A stretch of DNA of 21,264 bases from an uncultured Ruminococcus sp. (GCA_900319195.1 ONNL01000005.1:1-21264), one strand, 5' to 3'; numbered from the stretch's first letter, positions 6,897 to 14,268 are shown. Notes: generated from the letters alone by a model not told the origin. Translations and numbers: made by a program.

Positions 6897-7988
6897 TCAG
6901 TTTTCATCATTCTCCGGAACATTATTGACAGTCTGCTGGATATTAGGTTTTTCCTCGTTATCGGCAGGGACTATCATACGAGCCTCGGGTTCATAGGCGA
7001 GAATCGTTTTCTTCACCTGTTCGTCGAGAGTGAGGTTATAGAGAATTTTCAGCGTTCTCACCGCATTCGGTATCTCATTCTTCTTCTGATAGTCGAGCGA
7101 CATCTGAGCTGCTATTTCGATGACCTTCTGGTTCGGTCCGAACTCTATCTCATACTTATTCATGGTCTCGATTATCTTCTCGCGGTTCGGACGATAGATA
7201 GGCGAGCCCTTTAAGTCCGCAAGGTGCTGCATCTCACGGGGGATAGCAGGATTGGGAGCGAACATTGCGCTTCCGATATAGAAGCAGGCAGCGTCCTCGT
7301 ACTCCTGAAAATCGGTGAGTATGTAGCCCACATTTGCGTAAGCTCTTGCAATAGCAACAGGCGACGAAGCGACCTTGAGTATCTCACGGGTAGTCTCAAG
7401 CAGTCTCTTCTTGTTCTTGAGGAGCTTGTAGACCTCGCAGAGCTCGAACTTGGGTCCGACATCGACAGGGTTGAATTCCTCAGCCTTTTTGAGTATCGGG
7501 ATAGCGTCGAGCGGAGAGCCTGTTTCAAGCATGATATAGGCATATGACGTGATGAATGTCGCAAAATCATAGGGAGCGCGGTTGAGCTTCTTGTCGGGCT
7601 TGAAGAGTATCTGGTAGAGATTGTCCTCGAAGGGATTTCTCAGCGAGACGAATTTAGCGGTCTCGCCCTCTCTGAATTCAACGGTTATCTTCTTGTAGAG
7701 CCTTTCCGCAAGCGGCTTTGCCTCGACGTATTCACCCTTGTTGATATGGTCAACGATTTTTTTGTACATCTCATCGAGCCTTACGCCGTCAACATGAGTT
7801 ATGCGGTCGACCTCTGCGCGTCTTTCCTCGGGCATATTCTCGTAGACAAGCTGTGATACAGCGTCCACGCCTGCCGCGTTCTTTTCATTGACAAATCTCT
7901 CGGCTTCTGCCTTGAGTATTTTTTCGTTTTCTTCGCGTGAATCACCGAGCTTTTTTCTGAGCTCAGCGATTATCTCATCATAGTTCAT
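6897..7988 (-). CDS. TPR-like helical repeat protein, function unknown
   Basis: A 363-aa soluble protein without signal peptide, membrane helix or known catalytic motif. The first 110 residues are charged and helical. Residues about 145-245 look like three degenerate tetratricopeptide repeats: a helix around YAYIMLETGSPLDAIPIL, one around KFELCEVYKLLKNKKRLLET, and one around AYANVGYILTDFQEYEDAA with the typical Gly/Ala/Tyr spacing. The tail (about 335-363) is acidic and Asn/Glu-rich. TPR domains bind peptide segments of partners. The obvious candidate is the repeat protein encoded 28 nt upstream in the same unit. The start ATG is supported by GAGGAA 5 nt upstream. I do not recognise the family and propose no enzymatic role. 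Confidence 0.7.
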   Translation of the reverse strand: MNYDEIIAELRKKLGDSREENEKILKAEAERFVNEKNAAGVDAVSQLVYENMPEERRAEVDRITHVDGVRLDEMYKKIVDHINKGEYVEAKPLAERLYKKITVEFREGETAKFVSLRNPFEDNLYQILFKPDKKLNRAPYDFATFITSYAYIMLETGSPLDAIPILKKAEEFNPVDVGPKFELCEVYKLLKNKKRLLETTREILKVASSPVAIARAYANVGYILTDFQEYEDAACFYIGSAMFAPNPAIPREMQHLADLKGSPIYRPNREKIIETMNKYEIEFGPNQKVIEIAAQMSLDYQKKNEIPNAVRTLKILYNLTLDEQVKKTILAYEPEARMIVPADNEEKPNIQQTVNNVPENDEN

Positions 7989-8016
7989 TGGATTTCCTCA
8001 TTTCAGTTTATGCAGA

Positions 8017-10431
8017 TCAAAGACCTCTCTTAGCCATTTCCTTTCTGAATTTAGCGTCGATCTTATCCTGCTTTTTCTTTGCCTTGAGCTCTGCCTTCGT
8101 CATAAACTGAGTCTGCTTTTCTTCGACCTTCGGCCTTGCAGCAGGTCTTGCAGCAGCCTTCTTATCGGGAGTCTTATACTCCTGGAATACAGGATCGTTG
8201 TTTACGACCTTCTTCTTTGCTGAAACAGAGCCGCCGTTCATAGTTGTGAGAACGTCCTCAACAGAGGTAAGAACAGGCATATTCGCCTTGAGTCCCTGTG
8301 TTTCGATGAGGTTCTTGCTTCCTGTCTCTCTTGAAATTGAGAGAGCGTCAACGAATGATTTAGGCATAGGCTTGCTGTGCGAATGTACAGCGATCTTTGA
8401 TACGTTTGCTGTGGGAGTTCCGGGGTTCTGTCTCGGAGCAGCTGCCTGAGGTGCAGGCTGAGGAGCAACGGGAGCAGCCGCCTGGGGTACAGGCTGAGGA
8501 GCAACGGGAGCTGATGCCTGAGGTGCAGGCTGAGGAGCAACGGAAGCTGATGCCTGAGGTGCAGGCTGAGGAGCAACGGAAGCTGATGCCTGAGGTGCAG
8601 GCTGGGGAGCAACAGGTGCGGGCATGATACCCTGCTGATTTCCGATAGGAGCAAGGATAGGCTGACCGTTCTTTTCGTAGCCTGTTATCTGCATCTGAAC
8701 GTATGTATAAACAGGCTGACCGTTCATGTCATAACCTGCAAACTGCGGTATATTGATGATCTGAGGCTGTGCCTGGCTGACCTGCGGAGCGGTCTGCTTT
8801 GCAGGCTTCTGTACTTCATCAGCAAATATAGGTGTGCTGTATCTGTATTTATTCATATCATCTGCATCTCCGTTATCAACAGTTTCGGGAGTCTTGTTTT
8901 CAGGCTCGGGCATTTTGGGCATTTCAGGCATTTCAGGCTGAGCATTGAGCTGCGGAACCTCCGGGATCTCCTCGGGCTGAGCATTGAACTGCGGTACCTC
9001 CGGGATCTCCTCGGACTGAGCATTGAACTGTGGTACCTCGGGGAGCGTTTCGGGCTGAGCATTGAGCTGCGGAACCTCGGGGATCGTTTCGGGCTGAGCA
9101 TTAAACTGCGGCACCTCGGGGATCGTTTCGGGCTGAGCATTAAACTGCGGTACCTCGGGAATTGCCTCGGACTGAGCGTTGAACTGCGGTACCTCGGGTA
9201 TCTCCTCCTCAGGCTGCTGGACTATCTCCTCGGAAGTCTCTCTGCTGCCATAGAAATCGGTGTTCTCGTGCTGCTCAACAGCAAATATATCGTCAAGCAC
9301 GGGAGCTGACTCTCTGTATGCAGGCTGAAGGTTATCCACCTGCGGTACTGCTATGTCGTCAAGCTCGGGCTCGAAATTGCGTGAAGCTGATGCAGGCGCG
9401 ATATTGTCAGTCTCGGGAGCCTTGAGTTCTGCCATTTCCTCGGGCTGTGCACTGGGGTCAGCGGTGTAACCGAAGAGCTGGTTTGCAACGGTATCCCATT
9501 CTGCTGACGGAGCTGTGTCTGCCGCCTGCTGCGGCTCGGGCTCCTGTATTATCTCCTCGGGCTGTGAAGGCTCGACAGGAGGTATGTATTCATCAGGCTG
9601 AGGCGAGTTGTTTATCGAGAAGAGCTTTGTTATGTCCTCCTGCGGAACAGGCTCGCTGACTGTCTCCATAGCCTTCGGAGCTTCGGGCACGGGTGCCGGC
9701 TGAGGCTCGGGCTGCTGCGGAGCTGACGGCACAGCGAACTGTGCAAGGAAGTCGTTCTGCGGAGCTGCTGCTTCGGTCGCAGGCTCCTCCTGTTCCTCAG
9801 TAGGCTTCTGGATAGCGAACTGTGCGAGGAAATCGTCCTGTGCATTGTTTACAGGAGCTTCCTCCTCCTTTTTCTCCTGCGGAACATTTATCGCAAACTG
9901 AGCAAGGCTCGGATCCATTGCAATGTCTGTGCCTGCGATCTTGGCAGGCTGCTGAGCTAAGCGCTCCTCCTCGAGACGAGCCTGTTCTGCGCGTTCTGCG
10001 GCAAGTCTTGCCTGAGCAGCCTCCTTCTCGGCTGCCATTTTTTCTTCCTCGGCACGCTTTCTCGCGGCTGCATCGCGGTCTCTCGCGGCTTTTTCCTTTT
10101 CCTCAGCTATCTGCTGCGGCGACTTTGTTATCTTTGCCGTAGTATTGCCGAGCGGAACTATTCCGTCATCATCAAAGCCGTTCTTCGCGCGGAGCTTTTC
10201 CTCCTTGAGAAGCTTTGACATTTCCTTTTTATCCGCCTTTATCATCTTCTTGGCGATGACTGTTTTACACTTTTCGCAAGTAAGCTCTTTAAGGTCGGTC
10301 ATAATATCGCCGCGGCGATATCTTGAAACATTTTCGGGCTTTGTGAGATTTATCCCGCAACCCGTTTTCTTTCCGTTGTCTGTACCATGGACCAAGCTGT
10401 CAGAGGTCGAGGTAACAAGAATGATATCCAT
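8017..10431 (-). CDS. Large zinc-ribbon, coiled-coil and Pro/Gln-rich repeat protein
   Basis: An 804-aa cytoplasmic-looking protein that I do not recognise as a named family. Order of parts: a short N-terminal module with C25, C52 and C55 (TCEKC) and possibly H15 as zinc ligands; a highly charged Ala/Glu/Lys/Arg helix or coiled coil at about 100-165; three copies of an S/F-L-A-Q-F-A-[IV] motif between about 170 and 240; a long acidic Pro/Gln/Glu-rich disordered stretch; seven 13-aa repeats around EVPQFNAQPE; five 12-aa repeats around VAPQPAPQASAS; and a Lys/Arg-rich C-terminal tail ending KEMAKRGL. Signal peptide and membrane helix are absent. This is a scaffold or adaptor architecture. The start is supported by CGGGAG 6 nt upstream. 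The TPR-like gene follows after 28 nt, so the two are co-transcribed. Confidence 0.72.
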   Translation of the reverse strand: MDIILVTSTSDSLVHGTDNGKKTGCGINLTKPENVSRYRRGDIMTDLKELTCEKCKTVIAKKMIKADKKEMSKLLKEEKLRAKNGFDDDGIVPLGNTTAKITKSPQQIAEEKEKAARDRDAAARKRAEEEKMAAEKEAAQARLAAERAEQARLEEERLAQQPAKIAGTDIAMDPSLAQFAINVPQEKKEEEAPVNNAQDDFLAQFAIQKPTEEQEEPATEAAAPQNDFLAQFAVPSAPQQPEPQPAPVPEAPKAMETVSEPVPQEDITKLFSINNSPQPDEYIPPVEPSQPEEIIQEPEPQQAADTAPSAEWDTVANQLFGYTADPSAQPEEMAELKAPETDNIAPASASRNFEPELDDIAVPQVDNLQPAYRESAPVLDDIFAVEQHENTDFYGSRETSEEIVQQPEEEIPEVPQFNAQSEAIPEVPQFNAQPETIPEVPQFNAQPETIPEVPQLNAQPETLPEVPQFNAQSEEIPEVPQFNAQPEEIPEVPQLNAQPEMPEMPKMPEPENKTPETVDNGDADDMNKYRYSTPIFADEVQKPAKQTAPQVSQAQPQIINIPQFAGYDMNGQPVYTYVQMQITGYEKNGQPILAPIGNQQGIMPAPVAPQPAPQASASVAPQPAPQASASVAPQPAPQASAPVAPQPVPQAAAPVAPQPAPQAAAPRQNPGTPTANVSKIAVHSHSKPMPKSFVDALSISRETGSKNLIETQGLKANMPVLTSVEDVLTTMNGGSVSAKKKVVNNDPVFQEYKTPDKKAAARPAARPKVEEKQTQFMTKAELKAKKKQDKIDAKFRKEMAKRGL
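8439..8617 (-). repeat. 36-bp coding tandem repeat, five copies
   Basis: Five near-identical 36-bp units encode V-A-P-Q-P-A-P-Q-A-S/A-A-S/P within the repeat protein. Adjacent units differ by only a few bases, so copy number probably changes by recombination or slippage. A change by whole units would keep the reading frame. Confidence 0.85.
8931..9206 (-). repeat. 39-bp coding tandem repeat, seven copies
   Basis: Seven 39-bp units encode E-[IT]-[IL]-P-E-V-P-Q-[FL]-N-A-Q-[PS]-type repeats in the large repeat protein. Frequent F/L, P/S and E/T/A variation between units suggests a mixture of duplication and drift. The unit length is a multiple of three, which keeps the frame. Confidence 0.85.
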
Positions 10432-10446
10432 AATAATCTCCCGTCC

Positions 10447-10463
10447 GGTGCAGAAGCTGCACC
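10447..10463 (-). promoter_or_regulatory. Perfect hairpin in the leader of the repeat-protein mRNA
   Basis: GGTGCAG (10447-10453) and CTGCACC (10457-10463) form a 7-bp perfect stem with a 3-nt loop. It sits four bases upstream of the Shine-Dalgarno (CTCCCG on the plus strand at 10438-10443). It could modulate translation initiation or stabilise the 5' end. There is no T-tract, so it is not a terminator. Confidence 0.5.
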
Positions 10464-10614
10464 CGCGTCGCTTTTCGGCAGCGGCAGCCGATTTCCCGAA
10501 TTACAGAGAATATCGTACACGTTCATCATCAAATTATAATGAGCTGTGGTACGAGGGCTCACGCGCATGAGCATGAGTCAAGTTTAAAACTCTGCTATAC
10601 ATCTACTCGTATTT

Positions 10615-10643
10615 ATTATAACTGATTACCCCGAAAAAATCAA
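10615..10643 (-). promoter_or_regulatory. Promoter of the repeat-protein / TPR unit
   Basis: Read on the minus strand, TTGATT (plus 10638-10643) is followed after 17 nt by a perfect TATAAT (plus 10615-10620). Transcription would begin near 10608, giving a leader of roughly 175 nt. A second TATAAT closer to the gene (plus 10533-10538) lacks a convincing -35 and is less likely to be the main start. Confidence 0.75.
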
Positions 10644-10664
10644 CTCCTTTTTTCGATTTCGGGG
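10629..10664. promoter_or_regulatory. Inverted repeat straddling the minus-strand -35 element
   Basis: CCCCGAAA (10629-10636) is the reverse complement of TTTCGGGG (10657-10664). An alternative perfect pairing uses CGAAAAAA (10632-10639) with TTTTTTCG (10648-10655). The minus-strand -35 lies between the arms. Because the minus transcript starts further left, the repeat would act as DNA, for example as an operator. It could also be a relic terminator. Confidence 0.4.
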
Positions 10665-10697
10665 TCAAAATTATACTGATATCAAATTTTTCGGCGG

Positions 10698-10716
10698 AAA
10701 TAACAAATTGTTATTT
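10698..10716. promoter_or_regulatory. 19-bp perfect palindrome (operator candidate)
   Basis: AAATAACAA (10698-10706) and TTGTTATTT (10708-10716) are exact reverse complements around one central A. The odd-length dyad with a TAACAA half-site is what a dimeric repressor site looks like. It lies between the two divergent promoters, about 55 bp upstream of the minus -35 and about 155 bp upstream of the plus -35. Confidence 0.4.
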
Positions 10717-10870
10717 ATATTTTTGTCAAAAATACCGACGAATATTCAAAACTATTATACGTTATCGGCATAAAACAGCTCACGCGGCGGTGTTCCTGCA
10801 CATTGATGACGGTTTTTCGGTCTTTATAACGCATACATATAAAAAAATTGCAAAATCCTGTAAAATACTC

Positions 10871-10899
10871 TTGCATTATCCGCCGTTTTGGTGTATTAT
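10871..10899 (+). promoter_or_regulatory. Promoter of the glycosyltransferase gene
   Basis: TTGCAT (10871-10876) and TATTAT (10894-10899) are separated by exactly 17 nt. The start site would be near 10906, about 54 nt before the ATG. The leader includes a TGCCGC/GCGGCA hairpin at 10922-10940, eight bases upstream of the Shine-Dalgarno. Confidence 0.7.
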
Positions 10900-10959
10900 T
10901 AATAGTGTATTACTTTTTATGTGCCGCTTATGCTGCGGCATGATATCAGGAGGATAAAA

Positions 10960-11970
10960 ATGAAGCTCGTTTCAGTTGTTGTTCCGTGCTATAATGAGGA
11001 GGAGGTACTCCCGATGTTCTACGAGGAGATCACCAAGGTCACTGACCAGATGACCCGTGATCACCCCGAGCTCTGCTTCGAGTTCCTTTTCGTCAACGAC
11101 GGTTCAAAGGACAAAACTCTCGAAATATTCCGTTCCCTCGCAGATAAGGACGAGAGAGTAAGATATATTTCGTTTTCAAGAAATTTCGGCAAGGAATCGG
11201 GTATGTATGCAGGTCTTAAAAATGCAAAGGGCGATTATGTCGTCGTTATGGACGCAGACCTCCAACATCCGCCAAAGTTCCTGCCCGAGATGTACAGCTA
11301 TGTGAAGGATGGCGAATACGACTGCGCTACGACAAGACGTGTCAGCAGAAAGGGCGAATCAAAGGTGCGCTCATGGTTCGCAAGGCTCTTCTACAAGATA
11401 ATGAACAAGATCTCTCAGACCGAGATCGTGGACGGTGCTCAGGATTTCCGCTTCATGACAAGACAGATGGTCGATGCCATTCTCGATATGACCGAGTACA
11501 ACAGGTTCTCGAAGGGCATTTTCAGCTGGGTCGGCTTCAATACAAAATACATCGAGTATGAAAACGTCGAGCGTCCCGCAGGTACTTCCTCATGGTCGTT
11601 CTGGGGACTGTTCAGATACTCGCTCGAGGGTATCATGGCATTCTCGACAGCTCCGCTCGTAATGGCGTCGATACTCGGCTTCATCACCTGCGCTATCGCA
11701 TTTATACTCATCATCGTCGCCGTTATCAAGGCGATATTCGACATAGGGGAGGCTCCCGACGGCTATCCGACGATAATCTGTCTCATCTTCCTGTTCAGCG
11801 GTCTCCAGCTGTTCAGCGTCGGAATACTCGGACAGTATCTCTCAAAGACCTACCTTGAGACGAAAAAGCGCCCGATATACATTGCCAAGGAGACAGCGGA
11901 GATGTACAGGGCAAGAAAAAAGGAAAAGGCGGACTCGGCAAAGTCCTCTTCTAAGGAGAAAAAGGCTTGA
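10960..11970 (+). CDS. GT2 polyprenyl-phosphate glycosyltransferase (DPM1/GtrB type)
   Basis: A 336-aa membrane-associated enzyme that should transfer a sugar from a nucleotide donor to undecaprenyl phosphate on the cytoplasmic face, making a lipid-linked sugar for later modification of wall polymers or surface glycans. Motifs: SVVVPCYNEEE at 5-15, FVNDGSKDKT near 44-53, the metal-binding DADLQHPP at 98-105, and a conserved GAQDFR near 159-164. The SSWS segment near 210 precedes two C-terminal helices (about 231-260 and 270-292), and a basic tail follows. That matches the GtrB / CsbB / YkoT architecture. The start ATG at 10960 follows AGGAGG by 6 nt. A GTG in frame at 10921 has no ribosome site. 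Donor sugar cannot be predicted. Confidence 0.88.
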   Translation: MKLVSVVVPCYNEEEVLPMFYEEITKVTDQMTRDHPELCFEFLFVNDGSKDKTLEIFRSLADKDERVRYISFSRNFGKESGMYAGLKNAKGDYVVVMDADLQHPPKFLPEMYSYVKDGEYDCATTRRVSRKGESKVRSWFARLFYKIMNKISQTEIVDGAQDFRFMTRQMVDAILDMTEYNRFSKGIFSWVGFNTKYIEYENVERPAGTSSWSFWGLFRYSLEGIMAFSTAPLVMASILGFITCAIAFILIIVAVIKAIFDIGEAPDGYPTIICLIFLFSGLQLFSVGILGQYLSKTYLETKKRPIYIAKETAEMYRARKKEKADSAKSSSKEKKA

Positions 11971-13034
11971 ACAAGCACGTAAAGCTTGCTGTTTCGCTTC
12001 TGTTCATAGTGCTGATAGTTCTCGCCGCGGCGATAACGCGCTTCTACTCGAATACGGGCAGGAGCACCTCTGACCGCAGGGAGAGCAGTGAGATATCACG
12101 CAGGCTCGCTCCCGACAATGAGGGCAGCAGGATATTCTCGGATTCAAACGGTATGTACGGTGTTATCGACAGCGGCGGCAAGGTCGTGATAGCTCCCGAG
12201 TGGTACAGCCTTTCGGGCGGAAACGGTCTTTATACCGCGTCCTCAAAGATAAACGGGACAATTCTCACGGGATGTATCGACGGTGAGGGGAATGTGATAG
12301 TGCCGCTCATTTTCAGCGAGATAAAAAAGTATTCCTGCGACGGCTTCGTTTTCAATATAGCAAGGGCGGCGTCGGACGGGACGTATGTTGTCTTTGACAG
12401 CGGCTTCTTGCCGTGCTTTGCAAGCTCGTGGGATTCCGCGGAGCTTGACGGAAATATCCTCAGTCTTACGACTGATATGGGACGGTATGAATACTCCGTC
12501 AGCAGTGAGGGCTTTATTTTCAGGAATGCAGAGGTGGACGGCAGCGTTATGAACTGCGATTTTACCGCCTTGGTGACGAGCGGTGTACTGCTCTCAAAGC
12601 TTGACCCCTCCATGCTCGAAAAGATAATATCGGGGACTCAGCAGTACCTCGGCTTTGCATATACGGACAATACCGCTTATCTCAGCAGTATCGGCAAAGC
12701 TGACGACGCTGTGATAGAAAAGCTGTTTCCCGAGGATACGAAGATAGTCACAAAGAGTATTACAGGCATCTCGAATGTTTACATATACGCGGACAGCTAT
12801 GATGACAGCTCGCCGCGGTTTACTGTCTCGGTCACGGCGGACACGGCAGTGACCTATAATGATGAAGGCGGAAAGCCGAGCGCTCTCGTCGGCAAATATA
12901 CCGCGGCTGTTGAATTCCGCGGAGACAATGTCGGGAGCCTTGTGCTCACGTCGGCAGGCTTCAGGGAAAAGGCTCCTGCCTACCCCGCACCTCAAAGCAC
13001 CGAGGAGACGGAGGCTTCGGCGAACGCTCAGTAA
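11967..13034 (+). CDS. Membrane-anchored WG-repeat-like protein
   Basis: A 355-aa protein with one N-terminal signal anchor (about residues 7-26) and an extracytoplasmic body. Residues about 55-110 resemble WG/KWG beta-repeats (YGVIDSGGKVVIAP, then CIDGEGNVIVPLIFSEI); the remainder is beta-rich and not recognised. Residues 340-355 form a Pro/Ala/Glu-rich tail. The start is TTG at 11967, overlapping the glycosyltransferase stop. AAGGAG sits 8 nt upstream, and no in-frame ATG is equally well placed. The overlap ties it to the glycosyltransferase, so a shared role at the envelope is plausible. The exact function is unknown. Confidence 0.72.
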   Translation: MNKHVKLAVSLLFIVLIVLAAAITRFYSNTGRSTSDRRESSEISRRLAPDNEGSRIFSDSNGMYGVIDSGGKVVIAPEWYSLSGGNGLYTASSKINGTILTGCIDGEGNVIVPLIFSEIKKYSCDGFVFNIARAASDGTYVVFDSGFLPCFASSWDSAELDGNILSLTTDMGRYEYSVSSEGFIFRNAEVDGSVMNCDFTALVTSGVLLSKLDPSMLEKIISGTQQYLGFAYTDNTAYLSSIGKADDAVIEKLFPEDTKIVTKSITGISNVYIYADSYDDSSPRFTVSVTADTAVTYNDEGGKPSALVGKYTAAVEFRGDNVGSLVLTSAGFREKAPAYPAPQSTEETEASANAQ

Positions 13035-13047
13035 ATAAGCAAACACT

Positions 13048-13063
13048 TGCCGCAGAAACGGCA
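13048..13063 (+). other. Intercistronic hairpin before purE
   Basis: TGCCG (13048-13052) pairs with CGGCA (13059-13063) around CAGAAA. It occupies the 46-nt gap between the WG-like gene and purE and has no T-tract. No purine riboswitch aptamer is recognisable in this short gap. Confidence 0.4.
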
Positions 13064-13080
13064 GAAAGGATAAATTTAAA

Positions 13081-13581
13081 ATGGCAAAAAAGGTTGCAGT
13101 TATCATGGGAAGCGACAGCGACTTCCCCGTTGTGAAATCAGCTCTCACAGAGCTCAAAAAGTACGGAGTTGAATTTGAGTGCCGCGTTATGAGCGCACAC
13201 AGAACTCCCGCAGAGGCTTCGGAATTTGCGAAAAACGCAAGGGCAAACGGCTTCGGAGCAATTATCTGTGCCGCAGGCATGGCGGCTCATCTCGCAGGAG
13301 TGGTTGCAGGACATACAACTCTCCCCGTTATCGCTATCCCGATGAAGTCGAAGGCTCTCGAGGGCATGGACGCTCTCCTCGCATCTGTTATGATGCCGCC
13401 CGGAGTGCCTGTTGCAACAGTAGGCATAGACGGCGCAAAGAATGCGGCAGTGCTCGCTGTTCAGATACTCGCGGTTTCGGATAAGGCTCTCGCTGACAAG
13501 CTCGCTGAGGAAAAGCAGAAAATGGCTGACGGCGTTAAGGAAAAGGACAAGAAGTTACAGGCTGAGATAGCCGCGTTATGA
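13081..13581 (+). CDS. purE: 5-(carboxyamino)imidazole ribonucleotide mutase PurE
   Basis: A 166-aa cytoplasmic enzyme of de novo purine synthesis giving CAIR (4-carboxy-AIR). The N-terminal GSDSD phosphate-binding motif (about 10-14), the catalytic SAHRTP (about 38-43) and the AGMAAHLAG loop (about 65-73) are present; SAHRTP is the class I version. Class I PurE acts on N5-CAIR made by PurK, and no purK is in this window. The last 15 residues are a charged extension. The start ATG is supported by AGAAAGGA about 10 nt upstream. The stop overlaps the next gene by 4 nt. Confidence 0.92.
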   Translation: MAKKVAVIMGSDSDFPVVKSALTELKKYGVEFECRVMSAHRTPAEASEFAKNARANGFGAIICAAGMAAHLAGVVAGHTTLPVIAIPMKSKALEGMDALLASVMMPPGVPVATVGIDGAKNAAVLAVQILAVSDKALADKLAEEKQKMADGVKEKDKKLQAEIAAL

Positions 13582-14219
13582 GCAGATACAGCACGGTGAT
13601 CTTTGACCTCGATGGTACTCTCATCGACACAAAAAGGGGAATACTGAGCTGTCTTGAGCACACATTCAACACGCTCGGACTTCCGCAGTATCCCGAGCCT
13701 GACAGGTTCCTCGGTCCGCCGCTCCCCGATTCGTTCAGACGATTCTGCGGCATGAGCGAGAGCGAGACTGATGAAGCGGTGAGGATATTCCGTGAGAGGT
13801 ATTCGGGCGAGGAGCTCTTCAATGCGGAGGCTTTCCGCGGTATCCCCGAGCTGCTCGGGGGGCTGAAGGACAACGGGTACACTCTTGCTGTTGCTACCTG
13901 CAAGGTCGAGAAATATGCCGTGAGCATTCTTGCTCACTTCGGCATTGATAAGTATTTCGACGCGGTGGGCGGCTCCGTCCCCGAGAGGACGCAGAAGCGT
14001 GAGGTCATTGCTCATGTGCTTGAAACGCTCGGTATTTCCGACACCTCAAGGGTGCTCATGGTCGGGGACAGGGACAATGATGTTCTCGGCGCAGGGCAGT
14101 GCGGTATAGGCTGTCTGTATGCGCTCTGGGGCTACGGCTCGGAGGAGGAAGCACGTGGATCCGGCGCTCTCGGGACTGTCCGCGATACAGAGGAATGCTT
14201 CAAGGCTATAACAGAATAA
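13578..14219 (+). CDS. HAD-superfamily phosphatase (PGP/Gph-like)
   Basis: A 213-aa cytoplasmic hydrolase. HAD motifs are intact: nucleophile DLDGT near residue 11-15, motif II ATCK near 114-117, and the acidic motif GDRDND near 158-163. A helical cap (about 18-85) gives the subclass IA layout of phosphoglycolate phosphatase / beta-phosphoglucomutase. It overlaps purE by 4 nt (ATGA) and precedes purC, so it is translated with the purine genes. It could dephosphorylate a purine-pathway intermediate or a damaged nucleotide, but phosphoglycolate or a sugar phosphate is equally possible. I give no gene name. Confidence 0.85.
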   Translation: MSRYSTVIFDLDGTLIDTKRGILSCLEHTFNTLGLPQYPEPDRFLGPPLPDSFRRFCGMSESETDEAVRIFRERYSGEELFNAEAFRGIPELLGGLKDNGYTLAVATCKVEKYAVSILAHFGIDKYFDAVGGSVPERTQKREVIAHVLETLGISDTSRVLMVGDRDNDVLGAGQCGIGCLYALWGYGSEEEARGSGALGTVRDTEECFKAITE

Positions 14220-14221
14220 AC

Positions 14222-14268
14222 GTGTCATGGACACATCATACAAGCTTACATTTCCGCAAAGATGCGGA
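14222..14268 (+). other. Two intercistronic hairpins before purC
   Basis: GTGTC (14222-14226) pairs with GACAC (14230-14234), and TCCGCA (14253-14258) pairs with TGCGGA (14263-14268) around AAGA. Only a short TTT follows the second stem, so termination is doubtful. A processing or stability element in the 92-nt gap is more likely. Confidence 0.45.

Larger units (their letters stand above)
10432..10959. other. 528-bp divergent intergenic region
   Basis: Between the minus-strand repeat-protein gene and the plus-strand glycosyltransferase gene. It holds one good promoter for each direction, a perfect hairpin in the minus leader, an inverted repeat around the minus -35, a 19-bp palindrome at 10698-10716 and a small hairpin in the plus leader. 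Several short ORFs cross it, but none has a credible ribosome site together with protein-like composition. Confidence 0.7.

Noticed and set aside
8397..8627. Plus-strand ORF with repeated Glu/Gln-rich peptide
   Set aside because: It is the antisense reading of the 36-bp repeat in the minus-strand repeat protein. Repeat-derived open frames are expected there and no start signal supports it.
8439..9206. CRISPR array
   Set aside because: The repeats are contiguous, without unique spacers, in frame, and part of a long coding sequence. They are protein-coding tandem repeats.
10350..10574. Minus-strand small ORF in the leader of the repeat-protein gene
   Set aside because: It overlaps the start of the larger gene in another frame, has no clear Shine-Dalgarno, and its composition does not look like a protein. 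A leader peptide cannot be excluded but is unsupported.
13035..13080. Purine riboswitch or PurR-controlled leader before purE
   Set aside because: The gap is only 46 nt and contains one small hairpin. It is too short for the purine aptamer, and no aptamer-like fold was seen upstream of the glycosyltransferase either.
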